DNA of 64,000 nucleotides from Haemonchus contortus (GCA_000469685.2 LS997562.1:18615313-18679312), one strand, 5' to 3'; positions 36,446 to 47,568 are shown, counted from the stretch's first letter. Program-made: numbers and translations. The notes: a model not told the origin generated them from the sequence alone.

Positions 36446-38699
36446 ACGCAATCCGGTTTTAGCAGAGAAAACACCTTTAGAGGTCGGGACAACTTTGAGA
36501 TGGGTGGAGCCTGAGACAATATTAACAGAGCACATACGAGCTCTGAGGAGCCTCGCCCACGGAGGGCGGGGCAATCTCTACTAAATGGAAATGAGAAGCT
36601 CATGTGGCTCTGTCCCTCATGGCTAGAGCCCCTAGCGCACGCAATAGTGTGCGTAGCCGCCTGGTTACTATAAATATGATAAAAAAAAACTTTCGTCATA
36701 GTTCAATACTTTCATGATCTGCCCGTTCATTTGAATCCACTATTTAATATATCCTGAATTTTAATGCGTTTACAATGATTTTCAGAGGCCAATCCATTAG
36801 AAAGCGATTTTTTCAGCAGCATATGAGCCTGAAGGACTGAATCAAGCCGGTGGGATGGAAGACTGAATTGTCTTCGACAGCTCTCGATCTAGGACTCATT
36901 CCCGGACCCTTTTGTGCAGAGGACTCTTTAATAACCCATCTAAACACAAGTACAACTCATGTGTCGTTCCTGGGCAAGGCCATTAATATTCTTCCTTGAA
37001 TTGCTTCCATTTCAGCCTATATTTTGAGCCATTATCCATTTTGAAAATTGCGACCGTTTCAGTGCTACAGAGGTCAAAAAGGGGCATGGTCCTCTATTTT
37101 TTTCAAGGGCCCAACGGCCTCCAATAGCAGGGAAAAGAAAACCTATATGGCCAATATTTTCCTGGTGTTCAGGTCGCTGGACGTAATGCTCGTCCTCATG
37201 TGAAAAGCGAATTCCTGTCATCTATAGAAAAGTAGTTTGAAGAGGGAAACAGGATGCTTTGTCGCTCTGTTGGATAGGACCTTAGTACGGTCATGAAGAT
37301 AAGTTTCACAACACCCTCTCCTCTGAGAGTTACTAAAGGCTTTAGTGAGCGCGAAATGAATAAAGAATAAGAGTTAACGAATAGCAAAATTACCGTAGGT
37401 GCCAGTTGATGACAATGAGAACAGTATGTAGAGTAAAAATTGATAAACCATATCTCGGTTGACTGGGTCACCAAACGTTGGAAATCGTTACGATTGAGAG
37501 TCACGATCTCCACATCGTCATCGTAAATTCCTGAAAACAAGTTAATGTTCAGGCGCATTCCCATCGGTTCAACACGAAGAAAAAGGGCTCACGCCTAGGC
37601 TACTCCTAAGTAATGAAAGTAGTAGTGAAGGTAATCATAATGTTGATGAAGGATCCTGTTCATAGTCACTGATGAACGCCAGTTGGAAGAAAATAGAGGT
37701 TATGTTAAATGGTGTCCGAACTGTCGAAAAGGCGAGAACATGAAGTAGGTGTCAAGAAAGCTCGTCCCTTCGCACGCCACTCCCATTATTACCTCTTGAA
37801 GTGAGTGGAGAGGCTCTTTCATTCCCGTCACTTTGGTTAGTGAAAAAAGCATAAAAAGAAGTATAAGGTGCTTCATTAAAAAAAGAGAAAATGCAACTAA
37901 TTGAGTGGTGAGATCCTAAGTAACTCACCAAAGTTCTCGTTGTAGAACTGCCACGATTGATAGTTATTACCACCTTGAAAACCATCTTCCAGTCCTTTTT
38001 CTCCATACTGATCGTATCGCTTACGCAAGTCCTCATCCTTTAGAACCTCATAGGCCTTGTTGATTTTCACGAACTCCGCATGGGCATTTGGATTATCCTG
38101 TTGTTGATAACTTTCAGATACTGACTGTGGTTTTTTCAAAACAGACTTCAATCCCAGGAAATCAGATAAATATACCATTTAAAATCTAAGAGAGAGTCGA
38201 ATGGCTGCTTTCATAGTCCGCCGGCCGGCCGGCGTGCCGGCGCGCCGGCGTGCCGGCGTGCCGGCGTGCCGGCGAGCGTGCCGGCGGAGGCAGTGCTAGG
38301 GGGGAGGAGGGAGGCAGACAGATAGGCAAACAGTCCACGCCCCTTCGAGGGGTTGAAAACAAACAACCTTCGAAGGGGCGTGGACTGTTTGCCTTACACT
38401 GTCTGCCTCCCTCCTCCCCCCTGGCACTGCCTCCGCCGGCACGCTCGCCGGCACGCCGGCCGGCGGACTATGAAAGCAGCCAATGATCCCAAAAAATTTC
38501 ATAACTGTCACGAGGAGCAGCAACGTAAACACACTTTGTTTTTATCAGGATGTTTATGCATGGCTAGTTTCTTGAATGCTTTTCGGATTGTTCGATCATC
38601 GGCGTCCTTTGCAACTCCAAGGATTTTGTAGTAATCTTCATCGGTAATGACCAGTTCTAACAGCAGAGCGATCAACAACACCAACAAGGCCGACCGCAT
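24201..38699 (-). CDS. dnj-27: DNJ-27/ERdj5-type ER J-domain and thioredoxin protein, complete, 19 exons
   Basis: Exons, all minus strand: 38699-38535, 38097-37929, 37530-37394, 36236-36111, 35641-35570, 34364-34243, 32774-32624, 31254-31155, 30801-30692, 29551-29437, 29380-29244, 27888-27740, 26899-26809, 25953-25828, 25706-25528, 25411-25306, 24661-24566, 24498-24427, 24356-24201. They join to 792 codons plus stop with every phase consistent; family members are about 790 residues. Seen: hydrophobic signal peptide (about 1-20), J-domain with HPD at 50-52, thioredoxin active sites CSHC (148-151), CPPC (470-473), CGPC (585-588) and CGPC (702-705), thioredoxin-like segments without a redox pair between 200 and 385, and C-terminal HDEL (789-792). 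From family knowledge it is an ER-lumen disulfide reductase that works with BiP in folding and ER-associated degradation. The start at 38699 is chosen because a TTTCAG acceptor ends at 38706; an ATG at 38717 lies upstream of it. The 56-nt intron 29436-29381 is the least certain junction. Confidence 0.95.
26140..26393 (-). mobile_element. tRNA-derived SINE copy in dnj-27 intron 13
   Basis: Head (TGGTGTAGTGGTAAGTGGCG and GGTTCGAATCCC) and body are recognisable; the tail end is lost and several substitutions are present. Confidence 0.85.
27058..27303 (+). repeat. Dispersed repeat family D, copy 2, in dnj-27 intron 12
   Basis: It shares GCCGCGCGCGAAGGAATGTA, GATCACATATCGATTG and GAAGAACGCTAGAGCC with the copies at 18779 and 31423. 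Confidence 0.75.
28039..28532 (+). mobile_element. Foldback family B copy in dnj-27 intron 11
   Basis: It begins CCACAGTTCGCGATAAC and ends AACTGTGCCTTTAG; the interior shares GGTGAAGAAAGCGAGAAAAT and TTGTTTGGATTCCCAACGTG-like blocks with the copy at 54571. It is inserted in the intron between exons 11 and 12. Confidence 0.65.
28843..29144 (-). mobile_element. tRNA-derived SINE in dnj-27 intron 11, with target duplication
   Basis: Nearly identical to the copy at 47569. TAAGGCTGGTA is duplicated at 28832-28842 and 29146-29156. The 3' tail reads as repeats of CTTTA on the minus strand. Boxes A and B are intact. Confidence 0.92.
31423..31669 (-). repeat. Dispersed repeat family D, copy 3, in dnj-27 intron 7
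   Basis: Reverse orientation; CGCGCGCGACGCCCCTCTCA and GCTCTAGCGTTCTTCATACA match the other two copies. It lies 11 bp from the tRNA-Gly palindrome. Confidence 0.75.
31680..31818. repeat. 139-bp palindrome in dnj-27 intron 7
   Basis: The arms begin and end with GGGCCCGTTACAAGTTTAGG and its complement and are about 46 nt each, essentially perfect, ending in GACC/GGTC. The loop is about 47 nt and contains most of a tRNA-Gly-like sequence. Confidence 0.9.
31699..31766 (-). pseudogene. tRNA-Gly(GCC)-like pseudogene inside the palindrome
   Basis: On the minus strand GCATCGATGGTACAGTGGTA is close to a tRNA-Gly 5' half including box A; ACGCCAGCGGGAG places a GCC anticodon, and GGTCAATGTTTGATTTTCGG replaces the box B arm. 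Box B departs strongly from GGTTCGATTCC, and the acceptor end is missing, so it is not a working tRNA. The B arm overlaps the palindrome arm. Confidence 0.6.
32834..33361 (+). mobile_element. Foldback family B copy in dnj-27 intron 6
   Basis: Interior blocks (CATCGATGGCGAAGAACGAC, TTGTTTGAGTTCCAACGTGG, CGGGCGTGGCATACAG, ACGCCCTATC) match the family; termini are worn. Confidence 0.6.
33840..34096 (+). mobile_element. Foldback family B, 3' part, in dnj-27 intron 6
   Basis: Only the right part is present (TTTTGGGCGTGTACGTCGAC, ACGCCCTGTCCAGGTCG) and it ends GAGCTGTGCCTTTAAA. Confidence 0.5.
34575..34822 (-). mobile_element. Diverged tRNA-derived SINE copy in dnj-27 intron 5
   Basis: The body order is preserved (GCCATACAAT-type block, CTCAGACGAGTCTGG, GTTTGAAATCC in place of box B). 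Box B is mutated. A C-run (34822-34832) follows the head. Confidence 0.75.
36361..36444. repeat. (CTGT)n microsatellite, 21 units
   Basis: Eighty-four uninterrupted bases of CTGT, preceded by TTGGTGTGTCTGTTTGTTTG and followed by a unit carrying GGTGGAGCC and GGGCGGGGC. Expected to be length-polymorphic. Confidence 0.98.
38202..38482. repeat. 281-bp GC-rich near-perfect palindrome in dnj-27 intron 1
   Basis: The outer arms TGGCTGCTTTCATAGTCCGC and its complement enclose arms of about 135 nt with a loop near 38345-38375. The left arm has an expanded (CCGGCGTG)n tract (38222-38280) that is shorter in the right arm. GC content in the arms is far above the surrounding sequence. It could form a long hairpin in the pre-mRNA. 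Confidence 0.92.
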
Positions 38700-38705
38700 A
38701 TCAAG

Positions 38706-38712
38706 CTGAAAT
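38706..38712 (-). promoter_or_regulatory. Probable spliced-leader trans-splice acceptor of dnj-27
   Basis: On the minus strand a T-rich stretch ending in ATTTCAG lies six bases before the chosen dnj-27 ATG, with no upstream coding exon visible. This is the usual configuration of a nematode SL1 acceptor. It decides the start codon: the upstream in-frame ATG would be removed with the outron. Confidence 0.65.
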
Positions 38713-38875
38713 AACAATTAACATTTTTTGAGACTACCGCTTATCACATGAAATTTATAATACTCGTATACGACGTGTTAAGAAATGTACGATCAGACGC
38801 ATATTTCGAAAAATGGTTTCTGTGAAATCCTTCAAGATGAATCCGTGGCTTACTCTTATACCAAGTGTGGCGCCG

Positions 38876-38900
38876 TCACGTTGAAAAACGCATGACGTAG
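38876..38900. promoter_or_regulatory. Two ACGT-core sites upstream of dnj-27
   Basis: A GTCACGTT motif (around 38875-38882) and a CATGACGTAG motif (38891-38900) lie about 170-195 bp upstream of the dnj-27 acceptor. ACGT cores of this kind resemble unfolded-protein-response elements bound by XBP-1/ATF-6, and dnj-27 is known to be ER-stress inducible in C. elegans. Neither is a perfect UPRE, so the regulatory role is inference. Confidence 0.3.
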
Positions 38901-41900
38901 TTAAGGCCTAAAGATTGTATCCACTGCGTGCCACGCCCACAGGCGGACGAGTTTTATCTGCGTTTTAGAGGCTGCGAGATTGGAAGGAGCATCTAATCGT
39001 GGCTCATGTTGAAAGTGGAAGGGTATTGCGGGCATTACAAAAGCATTTAGTCATGACCCCATGCAGACAGTGAAAGGACATTTTTGAGCATTTTCGCCCT
39101 AATATTGCCGGCTCTTTACGCATTTACAGCTACTTAAATCTTGTCCAAATCCCCCTCAAAGTATTTCCGTCGTGGTAATCTAGTAAAACCCTTTCTTTCA
39201 CTACTTTTAGGAAGCTCTATACCTTACGAATTCTACTGATTTATTGGCTTTCTACGCCAGCGCACTTTCTGCAACCTGGAAAGGATATCCCAAAGTTGTC
39301 GGTAACTGTGCCTTTGAAGATGCGATTAATTGCTCCACAAAATCGGAAACGAACTTCTTGAGAAAAAGATAAAGAGCGATGAATATCCTAGACTTCCCGT
39401 AAAGTGTTCTATGAAAGGTAAGTAAAAAATTATTGCCTCGAGGAGTGTTGAGGCAGAGATGGCAAATTTACTACATAATAGACATTAAATACATTATGTG
39501 AAGCTAAAAGGTGAATCACTTCAGGGGGTGAGGCCATCAAATTGGAACTACCGGATCAGGAATAAAGGCGGAATTGAATATTACAAAAAAACATCGAAAA
39601 TTGCTAAGGTATGTAATTGTCTTGTGAAGGATCCTGCACCTAACTCTTTACACCATGAAACTCCGAAAAGTCCTTTTTTTGGGTTAATGATTATAAACAA
39701 TAGCTAGGAATGGTATAAGAAAGCCATAAAAGTGACTTTGAGATCTGCTTGAGGCCACAGGCTTGCTATGACCTTGCACTCTCCTGATCATATTCCTTCA
39801 TCTAACTGCGGTCGAAAAAAAGTGGTTGAAAGTAAAAACAACTGAAATGATAACCCGGCTGATATCCTTCGAATGACTATCGAGCTCGACTAGTTCCGAT
39901 ACCGTCATGATGTCATGGAACTGACAATTTTAATCGCCTGACATGATCCATAAATATATTACCTAGCAATTTTTTCAATACAATATTTGACTACCAGCTC
40001 TACTCATACCGAAAACATTATAAAATACACAAATCGAACGAAAAGAAAGTTTAAAAGGGATAAAAATAATTGTAAGTAAAAAAAAATTGATACGGCACAC
40101 CAACATTTCCAACCAGTAGCAGAAGGATCGGCAATGGGCATGTTCTCGGCCAAAGGGCACATAACATCGGAGATAGTTTTGTTTAAGAGCTCGGGACTTT
40201 TGCCGAATTTGTTCTACGAAACCAAACAGTAACCGTGAAATGCCCACAAATCCAACCGATATAACTAATTTTAGAATCAGTCCTCAGTTATTGATGGAAT
40301 CGATTTCCCCATCGTGGTTTTCCGGGGTGAAGGCCTATACCTAATCGGTAACCGAATCGATATAGAGTTGATCGAGGGAGAAGGAAAAGAGCTAGAATTG
40401 TGTTTGCCTCTGGAGGAGTCTGTTCAGTAAATGATTCAGTCCCTTAAGTGGTCCCTTGAGTGAGATGTCAGTATTTCCTCTTTTTGAACCCAGTGCCTCT
40501 GGCTCTTAGGTAAAGGTGAACCTAATAAGTCACCAATTCTTCTGTAGTCACTTGGTTTTTTATGTCCTTGGCGTCGTCTCTGTAGGCTTTCCCATAAGAC
40601 CTCGTTGAAATATTCTCCGTCTGTTACAGCCTTCAAAGGATTGCTTTCTTGAATTTCTTTCCTCCTCTTTCCTTCCAGTCTCCGAAGAAGCTGTCATATC
40701 GAAAGGTTACTTGAATGAAGTTGTGATTGCAGGTCATAGTGACGGATTAATATAAAATCTATACCGAGAAGGGAAATGCCCAGATTTTACGAGAGTTTAA
40801 CTTGGACTCTAACTGAACCTCCAAATTTTACTGGATCTAAATGTGAATAAAAAAGTGAAATGTAAAAGTTCAATCAAAATTACAGTAGGCGCGAGCTTTG
40901 CGACTAAATAAAAACAGAAACGTCGAAAAAAACGGAAAAAACTGGGTGGTTGGAAACTGCCGGTTTCGCATTGCGTCTCTATACGCATAGGCAGTTGCAA
41001 CATCATGAAAAAAAGCTGAGGGAATTCGGGATCAGTATAAATAACCTATCTACACGATCATAAGAAATGTGCACAAAATTCAAATGGTGAAAAAAAAGTT
41101 CAGGAGAAAATTATGATCTTGAAGAACAGGGAGCAAAATTCGAAGAAAAACGCGTGGATCCCATCGCTAGAGCCGTCTCGCCCGCCAGTGTAAACTTGTG
41201 TTGTGATCGCAACATCGAACCGAAATTGACCAAATCGCTGATGAAAATGGCTTGGAAAAAGTTTTCAGCACACCTTGATCATACCACTTTTCGTTTAGCA
41301 CTTTCCTTTACCATGATAAGGGATTGGGCCTCTCAACCAAAGCCATGTGGGAGCACTCTGATTCAGAGCATTGAACTAGCCTGGGAAAAGGGTGCGTTTT
41401 GTGAAGCCTCCGAGACCAATTTGAGACTAAAAAATATGGGTAGGAAGATATAATAAACTTAAATGTAGCTCAGAGATCCGTCCAATCACCTGGGAACTGC
41501 ACTTATACAACCTATGGGAATAAATCCTACCCAGAAAACCTCCCTCCCTTTCCTGGTTTCTAGGCACTCTAACTCCAGGCTCACTTGATGGATACCAGGT
41601 GTGCCTAAGGAGATAAATCAGGCGAACTTGATATTTATCCAAGGTCTCGGAAGGTATCAAGCATTTTTAGTAAGCTTTTTTTAAAGGGCAAAGGTGAAGT
41701 AGTGGAAGTGGCCATACTACAAGGAGGGGGGAGGGAGGTGTGTTACGGATCAAAAATTCGAACCCCGATCAACCAAACCTTCCAAAACCAGCCCTCCTGG
41801 ATAGGCTCTCTTAACATCACTTAGTAGATTTTCTTGGGAGGATATAAGCATTGATGTCAGTCTGGGAACAGTTGACTAGTATCAGGCTGATCTGGGATGA

Positions 41901-44900
41901 TAAAAACACTAACTTTCACATCGACTCATCACCACAAAGCATTGTACAAGCCACATAAGCATTCAAACGTCACTACATTTAGGGATGGACGTCGAATTTG
42001 GAGGCGCATCCCACAAACTAGATTGACTATCGTTAGAGGACTTTATATTACTTTTTACTTTTTTTCCACAGTTTCACCTACCACACTCATTTTAACAGGC
42101 TCTAAATAAGGATGACCCACCTAAGCGGCCTATCTCGATCTATGGAATGACCTGATTTAAAGCTGCCTTGACCAATCATTTTGGGATGCGCCGCGCACTA
42201 GTCACTCATGACGAAGATCAGACAATAATATGAACTTGATATTTGGCCTTAAACTGTTAAAAACAATCAACGAACAATTTTCATAGTTCTTTTTTTCAGA
42301 AGTATAGAGAGCAGATAACCTTTGCGAGCTCAATTCGAAATTTCGTCTGCAGAAATTGAAAACGGCGATGAAGCCCTTGGCTCAAAGCTCGCCTCTCTGT
42401 TTACCTTGTTTGGAGAGATTTATAACATCATATAATTCATAAGCAACATACTTAACGAGTACAGATAGTATGCATAAAATCGAATTCGTCACTATGAACG
42501 AAAATATGATTATCCGATATCAGAGTCTCATTATCACATCTTCGGGCTATTGAAAATATGAGTTATGTAATTCCAAAATACTTCCTCGCCAACTTTTCTC
42601 CATTTTTTCGATAAATCACCGCACGGCTGAACCGAGTTCAAGGTCAAACGAAGGATGTTGCAAATGATGGTCCTAATATAGCTACCCTGCTCACATCAAT
42701 AAGTAGAAAAAATTTTGAAAAAAAAAATTATTTCACAAAAGGCTGTATTCAACAAGAGAATAGTGGGTTGCAATAAGTGAAGCACATAGCTAATAAACAA
42801 TGGAATTGATGTGATTGCCTTTGTCTAAACAAAATTCCAGAGCCTCAGTCAGAATTATTTAGTCCGACCCTACTTCAAATTGTCCCGAGTTTCCAAAAGC
42901 CTAGGTGCAGTTCAAAACGTTCGAATTAAACGAATGACGAAAAGACTATTATGGTGCCAATGGACGCAATGAAGCATTGAACCACATCTACGGCATTGAG
43001 AGAAGCAGCGAGGACGAAATGAGGGATGGGCAGGAAAGGTATTGATGGCAGAAAAGCAGGAAAACTATGAGAATGCGTTCAACTCAACTCCAGTAAGCGA
43101 AAACCTTTTTGAAATTCCAAAGACGACGATTTTTAGTAGAAGGAGGAGGGTCAGTAAAGCTCGACCACTGTAAGATCGATTGAGTTGAAAAGGGAATAAA
43201 ATTTTTAGATGAGAAAAATAGTTCAGTGGGAAAGAAAACCTCCAGGGACGATAAGTAACAGGGAAACTTGAATGAAGGCGGATGCAAGCAGGAAACCAGG
43301 AAAACCGCAAGCAGGCACCGCAATAATGACTCATCAGCGACGTGAAAATTGAAAACGAATACGACAGGATGGAAAAGATGGCAGAAAGAGAGCCCTCAGA
43401 CATCGGTCTGTTCTATACTAATCGGAATTTCTTGATAGGAAAGACGTCAGGAGTTCTGGCACTCCCAGGCATCGATGAAGGAACCGGAAAATCAATAAAA
43501 CCACTTAAGTCAGGAATGTGCAGTGACAAGTCCGTGCTGTTAAAATCTCCGAAACTTTGCTACCAATCAATAGAGTAGGGGATGGCGACGGCATAGAGGT
43601 CAACCGTGGGCCAGCCTGGGCGAGTCCGACTGGTTACGGTTCCACTACATGGTTTTGACCCGATAACCTATACCATTTGTGGCCAAGACCGGTTCTGTCA
43701 TCCTTCAGAAATCCCAAATTCAAAGAAGTGGCCTGGGAATTGGCGAAAAACGGCAATGTTCATGAAAGGATCAATCAAATGGTCTGGAGTCATTCTAACA
43801 GAGGAAACACGTGAGAAGAATGCCGATCGCCAATAGCCTTGTGAATGGCTCTCCCCTGGCTTACTTCCAAGGCTAAAACTGCTGAGTTATTTGAGGGTTC
43901 TGATCCGGGAAGCAGTAAAAGGTAAAGACAGGCTGCTAGGCATAAGTAAATCCACTGCAACCTCTGGAAACCTATGCACAAGTAATGGACAGGATTGGCG
44001 GTTGGTCTGTTTGAGCGGTGCCAGGTCGCGCCCACAGCAAACAACGTACAGCCGACTTTAGTTCATTTCCTCGTGGTGCACTTATAGAAAAAGATGACGT
44101 GTGATTGAGTGGGAGCACCTAACAATCGCTGCAAATGATACATAATAATTAACACAGGAAATGTCTTTGGCAGTGGAAGTTCTGAACAAAGGGTGCAGAA
44201 TATACCATATCCGAAGGTGAAGACAATTGGGATGAGTACATGAGTTCTTTAAAGTCAGATTTACCTGTCCATCACGAAATGGGTTCCTGTAATCCTGGTG
44301 AATGATTTATTTTTTATGGCCTACTCCATTTATTCAATTCACTGCTTACCGTAATTGGACTGGTCGCGGGTACACTACCGCTTTCGGGGTTACGTGTAAC
44401 CTGCCCCGTTACTATTGACACTAACGGCTTTTTTTTTCAAAAAAAAAATATTTCCTAGACTTCGTTTAATGTTACATTTTGCTGAAGAGTGGAAGGGCTA
44501 TGGTGTTGGTAGTTAATTAGCTGAATAGGGAAGGCGCGAAAATGGCGAGGCAGAGTGCAGAGGTTCATCAGTCCTTTGAAAGGTGTGCGTATCTTTTTGA
44601 TAGGTCTGGTTCTGGAATTACCAATGTTTAAAGCATTTATACGTCTACGCTTACGACCTGTCGTCAGCCTATTCATCGGAGAGGTGGTAGTTTGCACAGC
44701 CTGAAATTGGCATCCGACCCAACGATCCAATCCGACCATCACCATTCCCTTCCACCCCCTCAAACCGCAGTAAGGGCGCTGTGAAGCTACTAATTCGTTG
44801 GATTTGTACCACCACAAACTAGCTCTCTGAAGATTAGACCCAGCTGGTCTTGATAACCTGTGCAAGCATCTTTACCATCCCAGAATGGTGAATGTCTCGT

Positions 44901-45879
44901 TTTACGATGCATAACCGAGGGGCATCCCTCGTTTTGGTTTTAGGTTTCATAGCCAAAAACTCCATGTCTATCCATGCCCACAAAAGGAGGTTGTAGTAAG
45001 TTTTGGCTCCGATATGAAGTGGATAAAGATGAAAAAAGCGTGGTCAGGTTTGTAGCTGTGCCGTCACCTCATGCTGTGCTTTGACAATTCCCTATATCGA
45101 ATCTCATATAGAAAATAAGTTTCTTACAGTTCGTACTGGGTTTGCTCGAATAACTCGGTAGGTAAATGAAGAAAGAATATATGGAATACCGCAATCCCTG
45201 TGTTTAGTGAACATCCATCAAATAGTTGCCGCTATGAAAAAGCCGACAGTGGGTGATTAAGTTTGTACAGCTGCCGCCATCGCCGATCTAGGGGATAACC
45301 AATTCGGTTCAAACAAAAGTGCTTAACCATAAAACAGCAGAGCGCAAAGGCATAGAGCTGCTTCAATAGATGAAGAGATCACTTTGTATTGGAAGAAAAC
45401 GTAACAACTGCTATCATAGCATAGGAAATATCATTCACAGTATCATCACGAAACATTTCAGATACATTTCGCGATGATCAGGTTTAGCAAGGAAGTCTAT
45501 CGGAAAGTCGCCCATGCATTAGGAGAGACGATCTCTGACGTTACCGTGACGAAAAATGGCTGGCTGCAAACAGCGTAGCCAGGACTGAAATTCTGGTAAG
45601 AGCGCTCATGGATAGCGCCGCCTAGGCGTGGGTAGATTAGGGTGAAAGCCAAAATGTTATGTCGTGTTATTTTTATTACGCTGCTAAGGCAAACGTATTG
45701 TAAAAATGGTACCAACCTTTCTGGAACCAACCTAAATAATGGAACAAATACAAGGAACACATGTAGATAAAGCGTAATCGTACAAAGAGAAACACGTAAA
45801 ATAAGACAAATAGTGTGACTCCAAGGTTAGATATAAAACAAAGGTGTAGAAGGTCCGGAGCGATCATGTTTTTTGTTAC
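38901..45879. other. Long intergenic stretch
   Basis: Beyond the old SINE at 41.7-42.0 kb, I find only short unsupported frames. A 30-nt exon-like segment on the minus strand (44280-44251, DYRNPFRDGQ, CCAG acceptor, GTAAAT donor) could belong to the unknown gene at 46 kb. Family-like termini (ACTGTGCCTTTGAAG at 39307) mark a worn foldback copy. Confidence 0.45.
41690..42030 (+). mobile_element. Old, degenerate tRNA-derived SINE copy
   Basis: Landmarks in family order: AGTAGTGGAAGTGGC, TTCGAACCCCGATC, AACCAAACCTTCC, GGATGATAAAAACACTAACT, TGTACAAGCCACATAAGC, GGAGGCGCATCCC. Divergence is high. Confidence 0.5.
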
Positions 45880-46677
45880 CTTTTCGTAGAGGCTAGCCGC
45901 TCCGAATGTGAAATTTCTGGCTCTTATACTGGTTCTGGGCCTAGGAAGATCTATTTTAATCTGACCGAAGGTAGAGGAAATTCGTCTCGTGTCGAACCAA
46001 GAAATGGCAATTTTCAATTGTTCTCTATTATTTCTTTTCGTTAAACTTTCAATCGTGCATTTTTGTTTTTTTTTCGTTATAGCTCATTTTCTGAGATATT
46101 TTATTACAGTTTACATCATAGCAGCTGTTTTCATTCATTTTGTTCATTTGCTTGAGTTGGACAAGGAACCCGAAGCGTTCATGTTTTTTGTTACCTTTCT
46201 GTAGAGGCTAGCCCCTCTGAACGTGAAACTTCTTGCTCTTATACTGGTTCTGGTCCTAGGGAGATATATTTTAGTCTGACCCTCTCTGGTCCGGGGAGTG
46301 AACCTTATTGTAACGATCAAAAGAACCAAATATATTACTTTGATATAATCGATCCCAAAGACGGGATTGTCTGAAGCCGAAGACATTATCCTTATCCTTT
46401 TATCCTCTTACTGGATGCCTATATCATTTTCTAACGATGGTACGAAATAAAAAGCTGAAATCCTTAAGCCTTTGACGAAATTAACATCTTGTTTTCAAGG
46501 TATAGGAGTAGTTACCTGAGAGATCAAATGAGTAATTTGAAAAAAAATACTTTCACCAAATTCCTGGTGGACTATGTAGCTTTCTCCGGGACCAAAAGCG
46601 CTAGGAGCAATAATTCCGATACCAACTGAGTTCTCAAAAAATACACGAGCTATTAAGTTGACAGTCCATTTTCGAGA
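45880..46677 (-). CDS. Three in-phase exons of an unrecognised minus-strand gene, with a tandem exon duplication
   Basis: Exon X (46677-46516, 54 codons, phase 0 at both ends) contains ARVFFENSVGIGIIAPSAFG and GESIFFQI, with a CAG acceptor and a GTAACT donor. It is followed by two paralogous 81-nt exons, 46275-46195 and 45960-45880, both phase 0-0, both ending in a GTAACA donor, encoding TKIYLPRTRTSIRAR... and IKIDLPRPRTSIRAR... respectively. Neither the first nor the last exon of the gene is identified; below 45880 the frame stays open into a hydrophobic stretch (to 45676), which may be intron. A short exon-like segment also exists at about 44251-44280. I do not recognise the family. It could be a decaying gene copy. 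Confidence 0.4.
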
Positions 46678-47568
46678 CTGCCTACGTATATTTTGAAGGC
46701 GAAGTGAAAGTGATAGGGCGAAAGAGGATTATGTAGAACGAGCACTCTGCCCTTGAATGAAAAGGGGTTCCTAAGTGAAGGTTCCGCGACTTAATGGGCC
46801 CCCAAGGGCAAAAAATGAAGGAATTATCTGGAAATCCACTGAGGGAGCGCATAGGTGCTGCTAATATCCGCGCATATAAGAGATGAGCATAAAATCCTGG
46901 TATTGAATGAATTATCAATTGACTCTTCACCATAATCTGAAAAAAAATCTGGTCCCAATGAGCTTCGTTTCTGGAACACGCCCTGTATTCAGCTTCCATT
47001 CGAACACGTAGCTGCCTTTGAGTGCGAGGGAGAAAGAAATTGCTTGTGAGACCCAGCTTATTGGAATTGCAAGCCTCTATCTTCTAAGACCAGTTTGATA
47101 TCAGTCCAGTGACTCAGAAGAAGGGCTAAACTGATATGAAGTGTCCAAAGAATTTTGCTACTATTTAATAGTTCAATCATACAAAGCGACTGGTATTGCG
47201 ACATTTGGCAATGCATCACTTCCGCCAAAATTCAAAACTATTAAATTCAATTTATATACATATACATCGTTACCTTTACAGTTTTGTTTTCCGTATCGTT
47301 AAAAGTGGCATTCTATTTTTAACATGATAAACAATGAAGGGAGCTTTAAAAAAGGTAAAGCAAATTTATCGGAGGCATACTTAAAAACAGAGATCGCGTC
47401 TAACACACTAATAATAAAATAAAATAGAACTCGAGCATTTGGTCTACTCTCCAAGCTATGCACTACACTTGTATTTCCCGAAGGTGATTTGGGATTCGTG
47501 ACAAAAGGTTATGGGTCGCCTCAGTGTAATAAAGTTTTCATCTGGACAGGATTGAATGAGAAAACATA

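Noticed and set aside
36289..36699. Long open frames on both strands across the (CTGT)n tract
   Set aside because: A 4-bp repeat without stop triplets stays open in every frame; composition is pure repeat.
43342..44044. Several 75-85 codon frames on both strands
   Set aside because: Overlapping, without consistent splice signals or recognisable motifs; treated as chance.
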